Part shown: positions 15,483 through 23,502 of the stretch, in pieces
Numbering within the stretch: position 1 is the stretch's first letter
How the letters are laid out: each line of letters starts with the position of its first letter
Source: an uncultured Candidatus Saccharibacteria bacterium
GTDB lineage: Bacteria; Patescibacteriota; Saccharimonadia; Saccharimonadales; Saccharimonadaceae
Assembly (NCBI GenBank): GCA_937935245.1
Contig: CALGXX010000013.1
Coordinates: 1 to 32,792, forward strand
DNA length: 32,792 nt
Reading direction: 5' to 3'
Position numbers and translations under genes: made by a program
The notes under the pieces: model-generated
What the model was told of the DNA's origin: nothing
Database searches by the model: none
The model's input: only the letters and a program-made list of their open reading frames with translations

Positions 15483-16237
15483 TGAAAAAAATTATCGGTT
15501 TTGATTTGGATGACACATTGGCAATTACAAAATCGCCAATTAGCGACCGTATGGCTGGAATTCTTAGTCGATTACTTGAGAACTATGACGTTTGCGTGAT
15601 TACTGGCGGCACGTTTCAACAGATAAAGAAGCAGGTGATTGATAGGTTGAACGTCACTCCAGAGTTGCTTCAGAAAATCCACGCAATGCCGACTTGCGGA
15701 ACTCGATATTATCGATTTGACGCCGCTGATGATGAATGGAAAATTCAGTATGCGAATGATTTGTCTGACGAGCAAAAAACTCAGATAACTGCGGCGTTGG
15801 AAGAAGTTGCGAAGGAAATGGGTATTTGGTGCGAGAATCCTGCGGGTGAAATAATTGAAGATCGACACAGCCAGATTACTATGTCGGCTTTGGGTCAGCA
15901 AGCTACGCCTGAAGATAAATATGCGTGGGCTGAAAAATATAAGGATGTTCGTCCAATATATCGCGACAAGGTGGCGGAGAAATTGCCTGGGCTTGAGGTG
16001 CGAATTGGTGGTACGACCAGCACTGACATTACACTTCCGGGAATTGATAAGGCTTATGGGATTGGCAGGCTGCTTGAATTGAACGGCTGGTCGAAAGAAG
16101 AAACGCTGTTCTTTGGTGACAAAATTGAAGAAGGCGGCAATGATTTTCCAGTGAAGCAAATGGGCGTAGATTCAATCGGTGTGAGAGGCTGGGAAGATAC
16201 GGCTTACGCCCTGGAAGGTATCAACGCCGTTTCGTAG
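15482..16237 (+). CDS. HAD-IIB family phosphatase, phosphomannomutase-like
   Basis: The protein has 251 residues. Motif I is GFDLDDTLA (D8 nucleophile, D10 acid/base), motif II is VITGGT, and the C-terminal motif is FFGDKIEEGGNDFPV. The cap and end resemble the eukaryotic-type phosphomannomutase branch of the HAD-IIB family. The activity could be a sugar-phosphate phosphatase or a phosphomannomutase. Substrate-binding residues cannot be judged by eye. It is translationally coupled to tyrS (TAATG) and abuts recG with no gap, so all three are probably on one transcript. Confidence 0.8.
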   Translation: MKKIIGFDLDDTLAITKSPISDRMAGILSRLLENYDVCVITGGTFQQIKKQVIDRLNVTPELLQKIHAMPTCGTRYYRFDAADDEWKIQYANDLSDEQKTQITAALEEVAKEMGIWCENPAGEIIEDRHSQITMSALGQQATPEDKYAWAEKYKDVRPIYRDKVAEKLPGLEVRIGGTTSTDITLPGIDKAYGIGRLLELNGWSKEETLFFGDKIEEGGNDFPVKQMGVDSIGVRGWEDTAYALEGINAVS

Positions 16238-18280
16238 ATGAAACTAACAACTCCTCTCGAGCAAATTAAGGGCGTCGGACCGAAAACCGCCCAGGCTTTA
16301 GCGGCGGCTGGCCTTAAAACGATTTCTGACGCTTTGGATTTTTTGCCGCGAGCATATGACGACTATTCAACTGCGGTTAATATCGCAGATCTTCAGCCTG
16401 GGAAAGTTACGGTTAAGGCGCGCTGCGAGTCGGTTTCGACGCGTATTGTTCGGCGTGGACTTAGAATTACGACCGCGGTTTTGGCGGATAAATCAGGCAA
16501 AGTTAAGGCGGTTTGGTTCAATCAACCGTACCGCGAAACGCAATTAAAATCTGATGCGGAATTTATTTTTTCCGGTCAATTTGGCATGCAATATAATCGC
16601 TATCAAATCAATAATCCGTCCGTCGAGCTGGCGAAAGAAGTTGCCAAAACAGTGATAGAAAACGCATCTGGAATTCAGCCAGTTTATAAATCGATAAAAA
16701 ATATCCGCCCGAAAACCGTGCAAGATTTGATGAAAAATATTCGTCCAATTATGGATTTTTTGCCCGAGACTTTGCCGGAAAATATTATTCGGCGCCAAAA
16801 ATTGGTTAGTCGTTCTGAGGCGGTTAAATTTCTTCACGCGCCAAAAACTCACGAGGAAATTTCCCGCGGTCGTGAGCGTCTGGCGTTTGAAGAGCTGTTC
16901 GAGATGATATTGGCGGCACAATTTAACAAGCAAGAGCAGACCAGACTAACAGGCTGGAAAATTCCGTTTAACAAGTCGGTCGTGAAGAGTTTCGTCGATC
17001 AATTGCCGTTTCCTTTGACGAACGCTCAGCGTCGAGCTGCGTGGCAAATTCTGCAAGATTTGGAGTCTGATCATCCGATGAATCGGTTATTGCAAGGGGA
17101 TGTTGGCTCGGGAAAAACTGTCGTTGCGGGATTGGTGGCTGCGGAAGTGGCTAAGGCTGGTTTTCAAACGGCAATTATGGCGCCGACGGAGATTTTGGCG
17201 CAGCAACACGCGAAAACGCTTGACGAGTTATTGTCGCCATTTGGCGTGTCAGTTGCGCTTCTGACGGGTCACGTGAAAGGTGCGGCGCGCAGTCAATTGT
17301 TGGACAATTTGGCTAGCGGCAATATTGACGTTGTGGTTGGCACGCACGCGCTAATTCAGGAAAAAGTTGCGTATCATAAATTGGGATTTGCGGTGATTGA
17401 CGAACAGCACCGATTCGGCGTGAAGCAACGACAGGCTCTGCTTGAAAAATCAGATTTTATGCCACATCTTTTAAGTATGACCGCCACGCCAATTCCGCGC
17501 AGCCTGGCGCTGACATTGTACGGAGAATTGGACATTTCTATTTTGGACGAGTTGCCCTCTGGTCGCCAGCCAATTCAAACGAAGATTTGGTCGCCAGCGT
17601 CAGCTCCGAAGCTTTACGAATCGATTGAAAATGAGCTAGCCAAAGGTCGCCAGGCTTACGTTATTTGTCCGTTGATTGATGATAATCCAGATAATGATAA
17701 GAAATCGGTGGAGGCTGAATATAATAAATTGTCCAAGACTATTTTCAGTCATCGTCGAGTTGGGTTGTTGCACGGAAAGCTTCCTGCCGAAGAAAAAGCT
17801 GAAGTGATGCAGAAATTTGCGGACGGCGAGCTGGATATGTTGGTTAGCACGACCGTGGTTGAGGTTGGCGTGAATGTGCCGAATGCGACAGTGATGTTGA
17901 TTGAGAATGCGGACAATTTTGGACTGAGCCAATTGCATCAATTGCGTGGACGAGTTGGGCGCGGGAAGCGTCAGAGTTTTTGTCATTTGATGATGAGCGG
18001 CCACGATAAGCCAAGCCAACGACTTCGGGAGATTGAGAAATCTCAGGATGGATTTTATTTGGCGGAAGTCGACCTGAAATTGCGTGGGCCTGGCGAGATT
18101 TACGGAAAAATGCAACACGGGGATTTGAACTTGAAAATTGCCTCGCTGGCGGATACGGCACTAATTGCTCGCGCTCAATTCGAAGCTGAACGCTTTGTCA
18201 AAGAGGGGCAAGATTTGCTACAATATAATCATCTGGCGCACGCCGTCAGTCGCTATCAGCGATTAACTGTTTTAAATTAA
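16238..18280 (+). CDS. recG: ATP-dependent DNA helicase RecG
   Basis: RecG reverses stalled replication forks and branch-migrates Holliday junctions. The 680 residues include the N-terminal wedge/OB region, Walker A GDVGSGKT (287-294), the DEQH box (388-391), TATPIPRSLALT (motif III) and the C-terminal QLRGRVGRG motif VI. The TRG region is near the end (GPGEIYGKMQHGDLNL). ATG follows the upstream TAG directly. The protein is complete and of normal length. Confidence 0.96.
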   Translation: MKLTTPLEQIKGVGPKTAQALAAAGLKTISDALDFLPRAYDDYSTAVNIADLQPGKVTVKARCESVSTRIVRRGLRITTAVLADKSGKVKAVWFNQPYRETQLKSDAEFIFSGQFGMQYNRYQINNPSVELAKEVAKTVIENASGIQPVYKSIKNIRPKTVQDLMKNIRPIMDFLPETLPENIIRRQKLVSRSEAVKFLHAPKTHEEISRGRERLAFEELFEMILAAQFNKQEQTRLTGWKIPFNKSVVKSFVDQLPFPLTNAQRRAAWQILQDLESDHPMNRLLQGDVGSGKTVVAGLVAAEVAKAGFQTAIMAPTEILAQQHAKTLDELLSPFGVSVALLTGHVKGAARSQLLDNLASGNIDVVVGTHALIQEKVAYHKLGFAVIDEQHRFGVKQRQALLEKSDFMPHLLSMTATPIPRSLALTLYGELDISILDELPSGRQPIQTKIWSPASAPKLYESIENELAKGRQAYVICPLIDDNPDNDKKSVEAEYNKLSKTIFSHRRVGLLHGKLPAEEKAEVMQKFADGELDMLVSTTVVEVGVNVPNATVMLIENADNFGLSQLHQLRGRVGRGKRQSFCHLMMSGHDKPSQRLREIEKSQDGFYLAEVDLKLRGPGEIYGKMQHGDLNLKIASLADTALIARAQFEAERFVKEGQDLLQYNHLAHAVSRYQRLTVLN

Positions 18281-18281
18281 T

Positions 18282-19106
18282 ATGTACGCAGGAACAACAA
18301 TTAGGGATGGCTCTGGTCGATTTATTGGCGTCCACCAAAAAATAGATCGAGTCGCAAGGAAAAACATAGAACCAATTCTTCCTGATTGGTGTGGTTTTCC
18401 TGACATTAAAAACATTCTTCATTTTGAGGGCAAGAATGGTCCTGATGGTGTCAAGCGAAAAAGTCCGGCCGTGGACGAACCGTGGCATTTTATAAATCCG
18501 GACGATCCAAATGATACGGCGCTCTTGGAGATGATTGACGGACATATTGGCAATTTAGCCCGAGCACTGCGAACAAATAATTCCGAGCGAGCAGCGTTTG
18601 AGGCGGCGTGGATGGCGCATGCGATTACCGATGGTTTGACCCCAGCGCATCATTTTCCCCTGGAACAAGCTATGGCGGAACTTCGCGGCGGTGAAGGGTT
18701 GGAGACGCGAACTTCAATTTTGAAGAAAAATCTCATGAAGGGCGATAATGGAATTGAACTGATTAAGAACAACTGGAAATTCTGGGGCGCCAAAGGTATG
18801 ATGACGACGCACGTGGCGTTTGAGGCTGGTGTGGCTAGTGTGGTGGCATATCCGCGTTTTAAGGACGCAATTCCAAGTGACGATGAGATATTGCAAGTGA
18901 AAAATCACGGCTATCGTGAGTATTATTTGGACCAAGTTCACGCCGTGGCATCGATGAAAATGTATGACAATTTTATCAAGAGCGGTTGGACGACGGACCT
19001 TGCTTGGCAGACAAATCACGAGCTAATGCCGATTATTATAAAGTCGGTGATGTTGGGTTGGTTGGCGTCTATTTGGAAACTTGAGGCAGAAAAAAGTGAG
19101 AGTTAG
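18282..19106 (+). CDS. Putative zinc-dependent phospholipase C / S1-P1 nuclease-like protein
   Basis: I do not recognise a named family for this 274-residue protein. It carries H113-x3-D117-x5-H123 (MAHAITDGLTPAH) and later H177-x3-E181 (THVAFEAG). An early H18 and PWHFINPDD (H69) are also present. This spacing matches the metal ligands of the Bacillus zinc phospholipase C / S1-P1 nuclease fold, where H-x3-D-x5-H and H-x3-E recur. The gap between H123 and H177 is longer than in the Bacillus enzyme. No signal peptide is visible, which is odd for that superfamily because members are usually secreted. The start is 1 bp after the recG stop with no Shine-Dalgarno site, and the 3' end overlaps rsmD. 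Confidence 0.5.
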   Translation: MYAGTTIRDGSGRFIGVHQKIDRVARKNIEPILPDWCGFPDIKNILHFEGKNGPDGVKRKSPAVDEPWHFINPDDPNDTALLEMIDGHIGNLARALRTNNSERAAFEAAWMAHAITDGLTPAHHFPLEQAMAELRGGEGLETRTSILKKNLMKGDNGIELIKNNWKFWGAKGMMTTHVAFEAGVASVVAYPRFKDAIPSDDEILQVKNHGYREYYLDQVHAVASMKMYDNFIKSGWTTDLAWQTNHELMPIIIKSVMLGWLASIWKLEAEKSES

Positions 19107-19641
19107 GATTATCTCTGGCGAATTTGGCGGGCGTTTCATAAAAACTCCGCCTGGCTCAACGACGCATCCTATGGGCGAGCGAGTGCGCTCGGCTATGTTC
19201 AATTCTTTGGGTGAATCGATACGCGGCGCGCGGGTTTTGGATGCTTTTGCGGGATCTGGTGCTGTTGGGCTAGAGGCGTTAAGTCGCGGCGCGGAATCGG
19301 CGGTTTTCGTGGAGCGAGATCGAGTCGCTCAGCGAGTAATTGCTGAAAACATAAGCATTTTGGGCGTCGAAGAAAAATCTATTGTAATAAAAACAACGAT
19401 AGTAAATTGGCTAGAAAGTGCGAGTTCAACAGGGGAGTTTGATATTATTTTTGCCGATCCGCCATACCATAATCCACAGTTTTCCACAGTTTCTAAGCTA
19501 ATGAGACTACTCAAACCGGGTGGAACTATGATATTATCACATCCAGGAATAGGTGAGGTGCCAGTTCAAGACAAAACTGTTGTGGTGGACAGTCGTAGTT
19601 ATGGGGAGGCGCACCTCACCAAGTTCCTACGATTGAAATAA
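19096..19641 (+). CDS. rsmD: 16S rRNA (guanine-966-N2)-methyltransferase
   Basis: RsmD methylates G966 of 16S rRNA using S-adenosylmethionine. I choose GTG at 19096 (181 residues, VRVRIISGEFGGRFIKTPPG) because it restores the family N-terminus and has GAGG about 9 nt upstream. A TTG at 19081 is the alternative. Visible motifs are VLDAFAGSGAVGLEALSRGA (SAM-binding motif I), FADPPY (catalytic NPPY-type motif IV) and the N-terminal RPTxxRVRSAMFN region (here HPMGERVRSAMFN). It overlaps the previous gene by 11 bp. Confidence 0.92.
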   Translation: MRVRIISGEFGGRFIKTPPGSTTHPMGERVRSAMFNSLGESIRGARVLDAFAGSGAVGLEALSRGAESAVFVERDRVAQRVIAENISILGVEEKSIVIKTTIVNWLESASSTGEFDIIFADPPYHNPQFSTVSKLMRLLKPGGTMILSHPGIGEVPVQDKTVVVDSRSYGEAHLTKFLRLK

Positions 19642-19650
19642 GTTTGATGA

Positions 19651-19677
19651 GCGTTCTGATAAATATCAGAGCGTTTT
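19651..19677 (+). terminator. Terminator of the tyrS-rsmD operon
   Basis: CGTTCTGATA pairs with TATCAGAGCG across a short loop, with one G-T pair, followed by five T. It lies just after the rsmD stop. Confidence 0.8.
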
Positions 19678-19700
19678 TAATAGAAAAAAGTAGGTAAATT

Positions 19701-20333
19701 ATGAATGAATTTATTTTAGTAGCAATAAAATTATTGATCGGATTTTTTGCGCTGACGATAATAATTAACATCACGGGAAAAGGTAATTTGGCGCCATCTT
19801 CCGCTAGTGATCAAGTTCAGAATTACGTACTTGGTGGTATTATTGGTGGCGTTATTTATAACAACGATATTAAGATTTTGGACTATGTTGGAATTTTGTG
19901 TATATGGTGCGTGTTGGTGTTGACGCTGAAATGGATAAAGAAGCACAGTGTTAAAGCTAAGCAGCTGATTGACGGGAAAGCCTTGATAATTATAGATAAC
20001 GGGAAGATAAATATCGAAAACTGTAAGAAGGTTGGCTTAAGCGCCCATGACGTTTCCTTCAAGCTTCGAACTCATAATGTTTACTCAACGAAAGATGTGA
20101 AAAGGGCTGTTGTTGAACAAGATGGTGAGCTCATTATTTCTCACAAAGGCGAGGAAAATCCGAAATTCCCGTTAATAACGGATGGTCAATTGCAAGCTGA
20201 CATCTTGGAAGTAATCGGAAAAGACGAAAAGTGGTTGCTTGGTCAGCTTAAAAAACGAGGCTTAGAATCCTACGGAGATGTATTTTTAGGTGAGTATGTC
20301 GACGGAGATTTGATTCTGACTGCTTATAATTAA
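19701..20333 (+). CDS. DUF421 (YetF-like) membrane protein
   Basis: The protein has 210 residues with three N-terminal hydrophobic helices (5-25, 40-55, 60-78) and a soluble C-terminal region. NYVLGGIIGGVIYN corresponds to the conserved glycine helix of the DUF421/YetF family. The downstream part (KALIIIDNGKINIENCKKVGLSAHDVSFKLR) is the YetF-type alpha/beta domain. Members of this family sit in the cytoplasmic membrane and have been linked to spore or stress traits in Bacillus. No function can be assigned here. The gene stands alone between a terminator and a new promoter. Confidence 0.75.
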   Translation: MNEFILVAIKLLIGFFALTIIINITGKGNLAPSSASDQVQNYVLGGIIGGVIYNNDIKILDYVGILCIWCVLVLTLKWIKKHSVKAKQLIDGKALIIIDNGKINIENCKKVGLSAHDVSFKLRTHNVYSTKDVKRAVVEQDGELIISHKGEENPKFPLITDGQLQADILEVIGKDEKWLLGQLKKRGLESYGDVFLGEYVDGDLILTAYN

Positions 20334-20417
20334 AGGTGAATTAGCTGGACGAGACGAAAAACGTCGTTGTTTGATGGTGTTGTGAAGTTAACTCTACCGC
20401 TACATCTGGTGGTGTCG

Positions 20418-20423
20418 TATAAT
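20418..20423 (+). promoter_or_regulatory. -10 box before small orphan gene
   Basis: A perfect TATAAT lies 39 bp upstream of the ATG at 20463. No good -35 is seen at 16-18 nt. The gene also has a strong GAGGAGGAG ribosome site. Confidence 0.5.
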
Positions 20424-20462
20424 GGTTTATAGACAAAGTAAAAAGAGGAGGAGTGTAGAGAA

Positions 20463-20774
20463 ATGCCGTGTATTGATTATGGTCCGAACGGGACAAATAC
20501 AGATGCGCAGCTGGCAGCATTGAATAATGATACGAGGAACTTCGGCTTTTGTGGGGAAGCTAGCAAGGTCGGTGACGAGAAGTTAGAGAACGATACGACA
20601 GAATCTAGCCAAAACAGTGATCCAGGTGTTCCTGATTACTATCTAGACTTGGAAGATCTCACCGAGGCTGTCTACAATGAGAAAACTAAAAAGAAAATGG
20701 CAGATCTGGCGGCTCGATGTGCGGGCGTTTATCCCATGGGAGAATGCGATCTAGAAGCGGGAACATTGTTCTAG
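20463..20774 (+). CDS. Small cysteine-containing hypothetical protein
   Basis: This 103-residue, acidic, probably soluble protein has cysteines at C3, C30, C86 and C95. It begins MPCIDYGPNGTN and ends near MGECDLEAGTLF. No family is recognised, and there is no signal peptide or membrane helix. It has a strong Shine-Dalgarno sequence (GAGGAGGAG) and an upstream TATAAT, so it is probably a real, well-translated gene. A disulfide or metal role for the four cysteines is only a guess. It faces the GH13 gene 13 bp away. Confidence 0.65.
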   Translation: MPCIDYGPNGTNTDAQLAALNNDTRNFGFCGEASKVGDEKLENDTTESSQNSDPGVPDYYLDLEDLTEAVYNEKTKKKMADLAARCAGVYPMGECDLEAGTLF

Positions 20775-20787
20775 TTGAGCGTTTTTA

Positions 20788-22374
20788 TTACTGGACAATA
20801 AGTAAAATTCCGCAATATCCTGGAATCGTCATTTGGAGATTTTCTGCGGTAATTAAATCGACAGAGTGAGTTGAAACAATGATCTTGGCGTTTTCTGGAA
20901 TGGAGAAGCTTTGTTCTGTGTCCGCGAAATTGATGAAAATGTAAGCGCGTTGACTAGCCAGTTCTCTTTTTAATCCGAGAATAAATCCGTTGCCAGTGTT
21001 TTGCACGATGCTCAAATTGCCATTTTTAAGAATTGGGAAGGTTTGGCGCAATTTTAATAATTTTCGGTGCATATTAAGCAGAGAATCGTTTACGATTTTT
21101 TCGCTATCAACGTTAATTTTCGTGTGATTTTCATTAACAGGAAGCCAAGGTTTTACGCTTGAAAAGCCCGCAAATTGCGAATCATTCCATTGCATTGGCG
21201 TGCGTTCCAAGTCTCGGCTATCAATAACAGAATTGGCAGGACTAAAATTATCTCGAATGTCATCAGTGGTCAATTCTCCGTTCGTCATGCCAATTTCGTC
21301 GCCGTAATACACCACGCTAATTCCTGGAGTGAGGAGATTTAAGAAGCTGAGGGCGCGGGCACGTTCTTCGCCCAATCTGGAGGCGACTCGCGGCTGGTCA
21401 TGATTACCAATGCAGAAAAATGGCGTGGTTGAGCTTGCTGATTGTAGGTAATTATCGATTTTTTTCTCAATATTTTTAGCGTGCCATTCGTTGTCGCGAT
21501 ATTCCATAAAAAACGCCGAGGCTTTTGGGTGAACTGTCAGGATTTGGCTGTATTGATGATAAATATCGCCCAGCTTATCATCAGGGTAGAATTCAAACAC
21601 CATTTGCTTGTCGTCATATTCATCGCAGACTGACGCCAATTCTTGCAAATATTCCTGAAAATGCGGTCCCATTTTACAGTGGTCGTGGATAAACGCTCCG
21701 TAATCGTTTGGATTACCGTAAAAATCAGGATTTGGAGAGTCGTCTTTAAAGTCGGGATCTTTGGAAATTCCCCAAATTGCATCGATACGCATTCCATCAA
21801 CGCCCACATTAAACCAAAATCGCACTATATTTTTCATTTCAGCACGCACTTCAGGATTGTCCCAATTCAGATCTGGCTGCGTTTTCAGGAACGAATGCAG
21901 GTAGAATTGCCCGGTGAGCTCGTCAAATTCCCATGAACTGCCGCCAGACAAACTTCGCCAATTGTTAGGCTTGCTATTATCTTTTCCGTCGCGCCAAACA
22001 TAGTAATCACGCTTGGGGTTATCACGCGAAGATCTGGATTCTTGAAACCACGGATGTTGGTCTGAGGTGTGGCAGGGAACGAGGTCGATCATAACTTTAA
22101 TGTCGAGATCATGGGCTTTTTTAAGAAGCGCTTGGAAATCGTGCATTTTTCCGAAAGTCGGATCAATAGCTCGATAATTTGCGATATCATAACCAAAGTC
22201 GGTCAGCGGCGATACGAAGAACGGGGAAATCCAAATCGAATCGACGCCCAGCCATGATAAATAATCCAGCTTCTCGGTAATGCCGTTCAAATCGCCAGTT
22301 CCATCGCCATTCGTATCTAGAAAACTGCGCGGATAAATTTGATAAAGAGAGGCGACATCTTGCCAGGTTTTCAT
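20788..22374 (-). CDS. GH13 alpha-glucosidase / oligo-1,6-glucosidase-like hydrolase
   Basis: This 528-residue glycoside hydrolase opens with YQIYPRSFLDTNGDGTGDLNGI, which includes a GH13 calcium-type loop (D20, N22, D24). Catalytic residues are D198 in GMRIDAIW (nucleophile), E261 in VFEFYPDD (acid/base) and D326 in GNHDQPR. There is no signal peptide, so it probably acts in the cytosol on imported malto- or isomalto-oligosaccharides or trehalose-type sugars. The acid/base context FEFYPDD is unlike the common VGE motif. A promoter ending 6 nt before the ATG suggests a leaderless message. Confidence 0.88.
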   Translation of the reverse strand: MKTWQDVASLYQIYPRSFLDTNGDGTGDLNGITEKLDYLSWLGVDSIWISPFFVSPLTDFGYDIANYRAIDPTFGKMHDFQALLKKAHDLDIKVMIDLVPCHTSDQHPWFQESRSSRDNPKRDYYVWRDGKDNSKPNNWRSLSGGSSWEFDELTGQFYLHSFLKTQPDLNWDNPEVRAEMKNIVRFWFNVGVDGMRIDAIWGISKDPDFKDDSPNPDFYGNPNDYGAFIHDHCKMGPHFQEYLQELASVCDEYDDKQMVFEFYPDDKLGDIYHQYSQILTVHPKASAFFMEYRDNEWHAKNIEKKIDNYLQSASSTTPFFCIGNHDQPRVASRLGEERARALSFLNLLTPGISVVYYGDEIGMTNGELTTDDIRDNFSPANSVIDSRDLERTPMQWNDSQFAGFSSVKPWLPVNENHTKINVDSEKIVNDSLLNMHRKLLKLRQTFPILKNGNLSIVQNTGNGFILGLKRELASQRAYIFINFADTEQSFSIPENAKIIVSTHSVDLITAENLQMTIPGYCGILLIVQ

Positions 22375-22380
22375 AGTTTA

Positions 22381-22409
22381 AGTATAAGCGAGATGATAGG
22401 GAAAATCAA
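22381..22409 (-). promoter_or_regulatory. Promoter of the GH13 gene, leaderless arrangement
   Basis: On the minus strand TTGATT (22409-22404), a 17-nt spacer and TATACT (22386-22381) lie exactly 6 nt before the ATG at 22374. The predicted +1 is the A of the start codon. No ribosome binding site can fit. Confidence 0.7.
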
Positions 22410-22419
22410 AACAAATAAA

Positions 22420-22896
22420 TTACATGTGATGATAATGATGAGTCAATGCGTGACCTTTGCCTCGGCGTAACAAATATAGATTGACGGGATATGATACGGC
22501 AAACGCGGCGAACATACAAATTAGCCGACTAACCCAATAAATCGGATGAGCTAAGTTCTTATCCATGGCGCCCGGAATGATTAGCATAATTATGTTGTCT
22601 ACGATAGTCATTGACAGTATGGACAATGTGTCGGCGGCGAAAACTAACTTTAAGGATTTTATGAGCGATAATTTGGCGCGTACTAATGGTATGATTGACG
22701 CGGTGTAGCCGGAAATGAAAGCTAAGACTGATGCTAGAATGACCGTAGTATGTGGCGCAAAGCCAGCGTGCGTGCCGATGGTAACGCCAACCATCTCACC
22801 AATCATACATCCCGCCAGACAGTGTAAACTTGCCGCTAGCGCCATGCGTTTGATTGAATTTTTTGTATTGCAATGATTATGAGATTCGTGATTCAT
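22420..22896 (-). CDS. DUF4396 membrane protein, histidine-rich ends
   Basis: The protein has 158 residues with about four hydrophobic helices between residues 17 and 147. The N-terminus MNHESHNHCN and the C-terminus HALTHHYHHM are rich in His, which suggests metal contact. It looks like a DUF4396 protein. Its ATG overlaps the stop of the CsoR-family gene (TAATG), so the pair is co-translated and metal-controlled expression is a fair inference. A role in metal export, uptake or sequestration is possible; the family has no settled function. Confidence 0.7.
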   Translation of the reverse strand: MNHESHNHCNTKNSIKRMALAASLHCLAGCMIGEMVGVTIGTHAGFAPHTTVILASVLAFISGYTASIIPLVRAKLSLIKSLKLVFAADTLSILSMTIVDNIIMLIIPGAMDKNLAHPIYWVSRLICMFAAFAVSYPVNLYLLRRGKGHALTHHYHHM

Positions 22897-23183
22897 TATT
22901 TTGTCCTTATATTATTTAATTCATATAGATTGAGTAATTCTTCTATCGCTTTACTTTGTTGAGCTTCGGCGCCGGACGCCATTTTATCGGCAATGTGCGT
23001 GCGGAGATGTCGCTCCAGAATAAGTTTATTAAGCGACGCTAATGACTTTTGTATTGCTAGACTTTGAGTTAAAACATCCATGCAATACGCGTCGTCGGTA
23101 ATTTGTTTCTCGAGTCCACGCATTTGTCCTAATATGATCTTTGTGCGATGCAGGGCTCGTCGTTTGATGTCTGTTGTATCCAT
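22896..23183 (-). CDS. csoR: CsoR/RcnR-family metal-sensing repressor
   Basis: This 95-residue all-helical repressor begins with the family pattern KRRALHRTKIILGQMRGLEKQI. The metal ligands at CsoR positions are C34, H59 and H63. Copper CsoR normally has Cys-His-Cys, whereas RcnR/InrS-like sensors have Cys-His-His, although the RcnR N-terminal His3 is Thr here. Metal specificity is therefore open (Cu, Ni or Co). The gene is first in an operon with DUF4396 and has a G-tract operator inside its own promoter. No leader exists between the predicted +1 and the ATG. Confidence 0.87.
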   Translation of the reverse strand: MDTTDIKRRALHRTKIILGQMRGLEKQITDDAYCMDVLTQSLAIQKSLASLNKLILERHLRTHIADKMASGAEAQQSKAIEELLNLYELNNIRTK

Positions 23184-23189
23184 AAAATA

Positions 23190-23219
23190 ATCATATACCC
23201 CCAGGGGGTATTATGTCAA
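23190..23219 (-). promoter_or_regulatory. CsoR-family operator inside a sigma70-type promoter spacer
   Basis: On the minus strand TTGACA (23219-23214), an 18-nt spacer and TATGAT (23195-23190) are followed by 6 nt and the ATG at 23183. The spacer contains the palindrome ATACCCCC-A-GGGGGTAT (plus coordinates 23195-23211). This G/C-tract inverted repeat is of the type bound by CsoR/RcnR tetramers. Binding there would block RNA polymerase, so autorepression relieved by metal is expected. Confidence 0.8.
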
Positions 23220-23250
23220 ATGTAATTAGCTATCTAAGGATTAACATACG

Positions 23251-23273
23251 AAAAAACCACCCGTTCGGATGGC
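23251..23273 (-). terminator. Terminator after tRNA-Phe/tRNA-Gly unit
   Basis: On the minus strand CCATCC-GAAC-GGGTGG is followed by six T. It lies 13 bp beyond the 3' end of tRNA-Gly(GCC). Confidence 0.75.
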
Positions 23274-23285
23274 TAAATATCTAAT

Positions 23286-23361
23286 TGGTGCGGGTAAGGA
23301 GACTCTAACTCCTGGCCTCTTCCATGGCAAGGAAGCGCTCTAACAACTGAGCTATACCCGC
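23286..23361 (-). tRNA. tRNA-Gly(GCC)
   Basis: The 76-nt cloverleaf has acceptor GCGGGTA/TACCCGC, anticodon loop TTGCCAT, discriminator A and an encoded CCA. It reads GGC and GGT codons. It follows tRNA-Phe by 49 bp on the same strand. Confidence 0.95.
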
Positions 23362-23410
23362 ATGTTGTTCACGATTTATTGTAGCAAAGTCGTGAATGAA
23401 ATGCAATATT

Positions 23411-23486
23411 TGGTGGCTCCTCCCAGACTTGAACTGGGGACACAAGGCTCTTCAGGCCTCTGCTCTACCAACTGAGCTAAAGAGCC
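23411..23486 (-). tRNA. tRNA-Phe(GAA)
   Basis: The 76-nt cloverleaf has acceptor GGCTCTT/AGGAGCC (one G-T pair), anticodon GAA in loop CTGAAGA and an encoded CCA. Its promoter is TTGCCA-17-TACAAT upstream on the minus strand. Confidence 0.95.
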
Positions 23487-23502
23487 ACAAACTTGCTATT
23501 TA

